64,000 nucleotides of DNA from Casuarius casuarius. Taxonomy: Eukaryota > Chordata > Aves > Casuariiformes > Casuariidae. Below, piece after piece: positions 63,301 to 64,000 of this stretch (position 1 is the first letter of the stretch; each line of letters begins with the position of its first letter). Location: NCBI GenBank assembly GCA_003342895.1, contig PTFA01000280.1:1199712-1263711 (forward strand), written 5' to 3'. The notes beneath the pieces are model-generated. The model was given only the letters and a program-made list of their open reading frames with translations. It had not been told where the DNA came from and made no database searches. The position numbers and the translations under genes were made by a program.

Positions 63301-63984
63301 TGACGGCCTGCTCCCGTGACTCAGCAGCAGCACCGTTGCTGGTGAGTGGTGTCCTGGTGGTGAGGGAAGAGCAATCACAGAAGAATTANGTCCCATAAAT
63401 TCTGTGTTTGGTTCCTTTCTCCTCCTTGCCGGTGGGAAGTCAGGCAAGATCGTCATAGATTTGGCTGCGGTGCGGCTGCTCCCTCCTGAGTTGCAAGGTC
63501 CATTTTTTGCTGCTGTGATCTCTTCTTCCGAAGGCCTTCCCTCTCNGTCTGTCACTGGGATCTGCGCATATTAACCAATGTCCCTCAAGCACGGCAAACG
63601 TGTTGGTTAAGAGTGTCAGAAGGCAGTGACAGTGGAGGAGGAAGGGAAGGCTTTCGCGTCTTCTTTCCTCCTGTGCCTTAAATCAGGAAGAAGGAAGTGC
63701 TCTCTGGCTTGCTGTGGTCCAGGAAAGGGGGAAATGATGCAGGTGGTGGTTCTGTGAGGGTTAAGTTTTAAAGCTGACTTGAGCCATCATCATGGCAGTC
63801 GCGGAGTCCACGGAGGTTGTCGACCAAGAAGAAGCAACCAAAGAGACACTGGCACCTGGCACTCGACCTGGAGGTGAAAGTGAACAAGCAACTACTACGG
63901 ATGGTTCCCATGCCAATTTCATACCTGGAGTCTTTCCAGACGCTGAGGATCATCTTAACCGATTATACACCCCTCCTCCTACCA
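18310..63984 (+). CDS. CD44: CD44 antigen (hyaluronan receptor), spliced gene, 5' part only
   Basis: This is the gene-level entry; the exons follow separately. CD44 is a type I membrane glycoprotein that binds hyaluronan through an N-terminal Link domain and changes its stalk by splicing in variant exons. Exons 1 to 5 give a signal peptide, a Link domain with six cysteines (C-R-Y-A-G, L-C-K-A-L, T-C-R-Y-G, L-C-A-A-N, Y-C-Y-N and the exon 4 A-C) and a Ser/Thr/acidic stalk. The mammalian hyaluronan-contact pairs G-R-Y-S and C-R-Y-G-F are both present. Exon phases match CD44: 1 after exon 1, 2 after exon 2, and 1 after every later exon. At least eleven variant exons follow. The transmembrane and cytoplasmic exons lie beyond the window. 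One anomaly is an in-frame TAG in exon 4. The family assignment is very secure; variant exon usage is inferred. Confidence 0.95.
19318..19366. repeat. TG then TA microsatellite in intron 1
   Basis: GTGTGTGTGCG followed by TATATATATACATATATATA. Confidence 0.95.
22747..22762. repeat. (TGC)n triplet run in intron 1
   Basis: Five TGC units in a row. Confidence 0.9.
24140..24262 (+). mobile_element. Possible MIR-like relic
   Basis: Text from TATCCCTATCCTC through GAGGAGACTAAGGAAGTGG and TATTAAAGCTGGAGG to AGAGTCCATCCC follows MIR order with many changes. Intron 1. Confidence 0.4.
25125..25235 (+). mobile_element. MIR-like CORE-SINE relic
   Basis: The text GACTTGCTCAAGGTGACCC, then AGAGGAGCCAAGAGTAGAACC, then CCACACTGCCTCC follows the order of the MIR core and tail (consensus: ACTTGCCCAAGGTCAC, then an AGAGCC..GATTCGAACC segment, then a tail near ACTGCCTC). 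It is old and diverged, within CD44 intron 1. Confidence 0.65.
26459..26535 (+). mobile_element. Possible MIR-like relic
   Basis: CTGCAGATAGGGAAGCAAAG and AAGTAAGTCACTGAGCAAG look like the MIR segment 'acagatgaggaaactgag ... taagtgacttgcccaag'. Short and diverged. Confidence 0.4.
31778..31915 (+). mobile_element. Possible MIR-like relic
   Basis: GGAGGTAAAGAGATTTATCT, then AGCAGGTCAGTAACAGAGCAGG, then GGGCCTCTGAGCTCC follow the order of MIR segments, with many differences. Within intron 1. Confidence 0.45.
38309..38333. repeat. Poly-A run in intron 1
   Basis: Seventeen A, one G and seven A. The preceding 130 bases (near 38165) hint at an old LINE-like tail but are too diverged to assign. Confidence 0.9.
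40658..40823 (+). CDS. CD44: CD44 exon 2: Link domain, first half
   Basis: 166 nt, entry phase 1, exit phase 2. It encodes [16 protein letters not shown], then D-G-R-Y-S-L-T-R, then [10 protein letters not shown] and finally G-F-E-T-C-R. This is the start of the Link module: three of the six Link-domain cysteines, the R-Y pair of G-R-Y-S and the R of C-R-Y-G that contact hyaluronan in the mammalian structure. N-glycosylation sequons are N-V-S and N-S-T, the first at the same place as a mammalian site. The acceptor has a long T-rich tract; the donor is CAG|GTAAAG. Confidence 0.97.
40824..44005 (+). other. CD44: CD44 intron 2
   Basis: Intron of about 3.2 kb from GTAAAG to TTCTTCGCAG. It is AT-rich, with no recognisable gene, RNA or intact mobile element. 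The short frames at 41137-41433 (minus) and 42837-43046 (plus) show no motif and are taken as chance. Confidence 0.9.
44006..44142 (+). CDS. CD44: CD44 exon 3: Link domain, second half
   Basis: 137 nt, entry phase 2, exit phase 1. It completes C-R-Y-G-F and continues with [22 protein letters not shown] and Y-D-A-Y-C-Y-N-A-T. It supplies Tyr of the second hyaluronan-contact pair and cysteines four and five. Sequons are N-H-T, N-T-T and N-A-T. The alignment to mammalian CD44 (G-H-V-V-I-P-R-I, C-A-A-N-N-T-G-V-Y) needs almost no gaps. Acceptor TCTTCGCAG and donor ACAG|GTATGT are good. Confidence 0.97.
44143..45630 (+). other. CD44: CD44 intron 3, with a GC-richer patch and one N
   Basis: 1.5 kb intron. 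It carries an unresolved base at 44806 and a patch at about 45010-45310 that is clearly richer in G, C and CpG than the flanks, giving chance frames on both strands. I see no exon with CD44 homology in it. Confidence 0.85.
45631..45702 (+). CDS. CD44: CD44 exon 4: end of Link domain, with in-frame TAG
   Basis: 72 nt, phase 1-1. After the split codon GAA it reads E-T-R-D-K-A-C, then TAG at 45651-45653, then [16 protein letters not shown]. The A-C cysteine matches the sixth Link cysteine (human E-E-D-C). The residues after the stop still look like CD44 (human D-L-P-N-A-F-D-G-P-I) and the frame, phase and splice sites (TTTTCAG, ATAG|GTATTG) are intact. So the exon is real but carries one nonsense codon, either a true variant or a base error. 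Exon length is a multiple of three, so skipping it would keep frame. Confidence 0.88.
46399..46641 (+). CDS. CD44: CD44 exon 5: Link extension and stalk start
   Basis: 243 nt, phase 1-1. It begins [10 protein letters not shown], matching human I-V-N-R-D-G-T-R-Y, then runs into a Ser/Thr/acidic stalk with [10 protein letters not shown], similar to the human D-D-D-V-S-S-G-S-S-S stretch. The S-G is a possible chondroitin sulphate site. A seven-residue unit is repeated in tandem ([14 protein letters not shown]; 46407-46448). It ends F-P-P-I-S-T-G. Acceptor CTCCTTCCAACAG, donor ACTG|GTAAGG. Confidence 0.94.
46407..46448 (+). repeat. CD44: 21-bp tandem repeat inside CD44 exon 5
   Basis: Two 21-base units, AATGCAGATGGCTCACGT+TAT and AATGCGGATGGCACACGT+CAT, giving N-A-D-G-S-R-Y and N-A-D-G-T-R-H. 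They keep the frame. Confidence 0.93.
48192..48287 (+). CDS. CD44: CD44 variant exon (first of the array)
   Basis: 96 nt, phase 1-1. It encodes [12 protein letters not shown], then [17 protein letters not shown], a Ser/Thr/Asp-rich stalk segment. Acceptor TTTCATACAG, donor TACTA|GTAAGA, the same ACTA|GTAA ending as other exons in the array. I do not recognise a one-to-one mammalian counterpart. It could also be treated as a constant exon; transcripts would decide. Confidence 0.78.
48288..51567 (+). other. CD44: CD44 intron within the variant region
   Basis: 3.3 kb with no clear exon apart from a possible micro-exon at 48355-48366 (see findings). A TG run lies at 50364-50378. Block A of the duplication begins at 51402, still within this intron. 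Confidence 0.75.
50364..50378. repeat. TG microsatellite
   Basis: Short (TG)n run in an intron of the variant region. Confidence 0.9.
51402..51885 (+). repeat. Duplicated block A, copy 1
   Basis: About 480 bp repeated at 53759-54242. I count two mismatches over the body of the block (near 51487 and in the AGCAAGG/AACAAGG triplet before the donor). It covers a variant exon, about 165 bp of the intron before it and about 190 bp after. Similarity stops abruptly at TTTGAGG on the left and fades at TGGTAGC on the right. Confidence 0.93.
51568..51693 (+). CDS. CD44: CD44 variant exon A, copy 1
   Basis: 126 nt, phase 1-1, open throughout. It reads [20 protein letters not shown], then L-L-H-H-W-W-W-S-T, ending E-P-T-Q-A-A-R. 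The segment [12 protein letters not shown] resembles the exon at 56546 ([12 protein letters not shown]), and the acceptor context CCATGTCCTAACAG is almost the same as there (CCATTGTCCTAACAG). The donor is AGGG|GTAACT. The second half, with three tryptophans from TGGTGGTGG, is unlike a normal CD44 stalk, so decay or a new sequence is possible. Confidence 0.68.
52381..52919 (+). repeat. Duplicated block B, copy 1
   Basis: About 540 bp repeated at 54467-55003 with only a few differences (GAAACG/GAAACA, GCATAG/GCGTAG, and two T bases before a C run). Weaker similarity continues to about 52975. It contains a variant exon, about 275 bp of upstream and 140 bp of downstream intron. Confidence 0.93.
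52657..52779 (+). CDS. CD44: CD44 variant exon B, copy 1 (S-G-N-G, v3-like)
   Basis: 123 nt, phase 1-1. It reads [19 protein letters not shown], then V-F-P-G-W-D-V and ends Y-S-P-S-T. S-G-N-G followed by D-D-E-D closely resembles the heparan sulphate site of mammalian v3 (S-G-S-G-I-D-D-D-E-D). The acceptor is CATCATCACAG|CAG, a tandem NAGNAG site; the first AG is chosen because it gives the leading Ala shared with related exons. The second would drop one residue and start at 52660. Donor TACTA|GTAAGG. Confidence 0.84.
53759..54242 (+). repeat. Duplicated block A, copy 2
   Basis: Second copy of the 51402-51885 block, offset 2357. The DNA before it (52976-53758) and after it (54243-54466) does not resemble the flanks of the first copy. 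Confidence 0.93.
53925..54050 (+). CDS. CD44: CD44 variant exon A, copy 2
   Basis: 126 nt, phase 1-1, same as the exon at 51568-51693 except for one codon near the end (GCA to ACA, Ala to Thr). Acceptor CCATGTCCTAACAG and donor AGGG|GTAACT are unchanged. Both copies being open fits either real coding use or a very recent duplication. Confidence 0.66.
54467..55003 (+). repeat. Duplicated block B, copy 2
   Basis: Second copy of 52381-52919, offset 2086 to the donor and 2084 after it because two T bases before the C run are missing. Weak similarity continues to about 55050 with a small gap relative to copy 1. Confidence 0.93.
54743..54865 (+). CDS. CD44: CD44 variant exon B, copy 2 (S-G-N-G, v3-like)
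   Basis: 123 nt, phase 1-1; the coding sequence looks identical to copy 1 at 52657-52779, including S-G-N-G (54757-54768), the acidic run, P-G-W-D, the NAGNAG acceptor and the TACTA|GTAAGG donor. If both copies were spliced into one mRNA, the stalk would carry two v3-like sites. Confidence 0.82.
55051..56545 (+). other. CD44: CD44 intron, nothing recognised
   Basis: About 1.5 kb without a convincing exon. A good-looking acceptor at about 55700 (CTGTATTACAG) leads into nine codons and then a stop with no donor, so it is not called. Confidence 0.7.
56546..56650 (+). CDS. CD44: CD44 variant exon, W-N-P type
   Basis: 105 nt, phase 1-1. It reads [28 protein letters not shown], ending Y-S-S-T-A-G-R. 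The W-N-P-S and following acidic run recall mammalian v4 (T-Q-W-N-P-S-H) and v5 (N-W-N-P-E, E-E-E-E-T). Acceptor CCATTGTCCTAACAG, donor AGGG|GTAAAG. This is the best-preserved mammal-like variant exon in the window and probably the relative from which exon A derives. Confidence 0.9.
56651..57855 (+). other. CD44: CD44 intron, nothing recognised
   Basis: 1.2 kb, AT-rich, with a short TTA run near 57500. No exon-like segment with both splice sites and CD44-like composition was seen. Confidence 0.7.
57856..57903 (+). CDS. CD44: CD44 small variant exon with S-G-N-G
   Basis: 48 nt, phase 1-1. It encodes [16 protein letters not shown]. Acceptor CAATTGGTTTCACAG, donor GGTACTA|GTAATT, the same ACTA|GTAA ending as neighbouring exons. 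Ser/Thr/Glu-rich content and S-G-N-G after a glutamate suggest another glycosaminoglycan site. It is short, so chance cannot be excluded. Confidence 0.55.
57904..59681 (+). other. CD44: CD44 intron, nothing recognised
   Basis: 1.8 kb, AT-rich, with an A15 run at 58454-58468. No further exon seen. Confidence 0.7.
59682..59861 (+). CDS. CD44: CD44 variant exon, P-G-W type
   Basis: 180 nt, phase 1-1. It starts [17 protein letters not shown], has H-P-G-W-I-S in the middle, the sequon N-T-T, and ends E-K-E-S-S-H-T. The start matches the exon at 62722 (V-T-S, then R-x-E-x-P-T-Q-x-P). Acceptor TTCAATCATCATCTTATCAG, of the CATCAT type; donor ACAG|GTAATA. Confidence 0.85.
59862..61643 (+). other. CD44: CD44 intron, possible exon relic at 60586
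   Basis: 1.8 kb. Apart from a possible decayed variant exon starting at 60586 (see findings), no exon is supported. Confidence 0.65.
61644..61811 (+). CDS. CD44: CD44 variant exon, P-G-W-D type
   Basis: 168 nt, phase 1-1. It starts [12 protein letters not shown], has [11 protein letters not shown] in the middle and ends Q-S-S-S-T-G-T. P-G-W-D is shared with exon B. Acceptor TTCACCATCATCATAACAG, donor TACTA|GTAATA. Ser/Thr/Asp/Gly-rich, as expected for an O-glycosylated stalk. Confidence 0.87.
62722..62910 (+). CDS. CD44: CD44 variant exon
   Basis: 189 nt, phase 1-1. It starts [17 protein letters not shown] and contains L-H-G-L-N-P-A-S where other exons have W-N-P, ending P-V-T-G-T. The start is close to the exon at 59682. 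Acceptor TTCAATCATCACCGTAACAG, donor TACCA|GTAAGA. The start lies 1078 bases after the previous exon start. Confidence 0.87.
63799..63984 (+). CDS. CD44: CD44 variant exon (last in window)
   Basis: 186 nt, phase 1-1. It starts [17 protein letters not shown], has [10 protein letters not shown] and I-P-G-V-F-P-D, and ends T-P-P-P-T. Acceptor GAGCCATCATCATGGCAG, donor TACCA|GTAAGA. The start lies 1077 bases after the previous exon start. The downstream intron is cut by the window end. Confidence 0.84.
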
Positions 63985-64000
63985 GTAAGAACAGCGAATT

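Noticed and set aside
63253..63555. 100-codon frame on the minus strand with two unknown residues
   Set aside because: It lies in a GC-rich intron between two plus-strand CD44 exons, contains both N bases and shows no domain; long frames are expected in GC-rich DNA.

Overview
The window is vertebrate nuclear DNA: AT-rich, long introns, no operons. It holds one recognisable gene, the 5' two-thirds of CD44, the hyaluronan receptor, on the + strand. The exon sequences are clearly CD44 but well diverged from mammalian ones. Intron 1 is about 22 kb. There are faint MIR/CORE-SINE-like relics and no Alu, B1 or young L1. This suggests a sauropsid (bird, crocodilian or turtle); I cannot name the species. 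Three single N bases (44806, 63389, 63546) show the assembly is not perfect.

Layout. 1 to about 17.9 kb: upstream intergenic DNA with simple repeats and no supportable gene. About 17.95-18.31 kb: a CpG-poor presumptive promoter and 5'UTR. 18310-18376: exon 1 (signal peptide). 18377-40657: intron 1. 40658-46641: exons 2 to 5, which encode the Link (hyaluronan-binding) domain and the start of the stalk. 48192-63984: an array of alternative 'variant' stalk exons, all phase 1-1 and a multiple of three long, so each can be included or skipped without changing frame. The window ends before the membrane-proximal constant exons, the transmembrane segment and the cytoplasmic tail.

Points that stand out: (1) exon 4 as given has an in-frame TAG directly after the sixth Link-domain cysteine; (2) two exon-bearing blocks (A about 480 bp, B about 540 bp) occur twice at about 99% identity in the order A-B-A-B, with unrelated spacers; (3) many variant exons have an acceptor built on a CATCAT-type sequence instead of a pyrimidine tract; (4) the variant exons look like a lineage-specific tandem family with recurring W-N-P or P-G-W cores, and the last three are spaced about 1.08 kb apart; (5) two exon types carry S-G-N-G, the S-G-x-G type of glycosaminoglycan attachment site, and one of these is followed by an acidic run much like mammalian v3.

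Together the exons encode a secreted-then-membrane glycoprotein whose N-terminal Link domain binds hyaluronan and whose stalk is diversified by alternative splicing. All exon borders are read by eye from splice signals, phase and homology; no transcript evidence was available.
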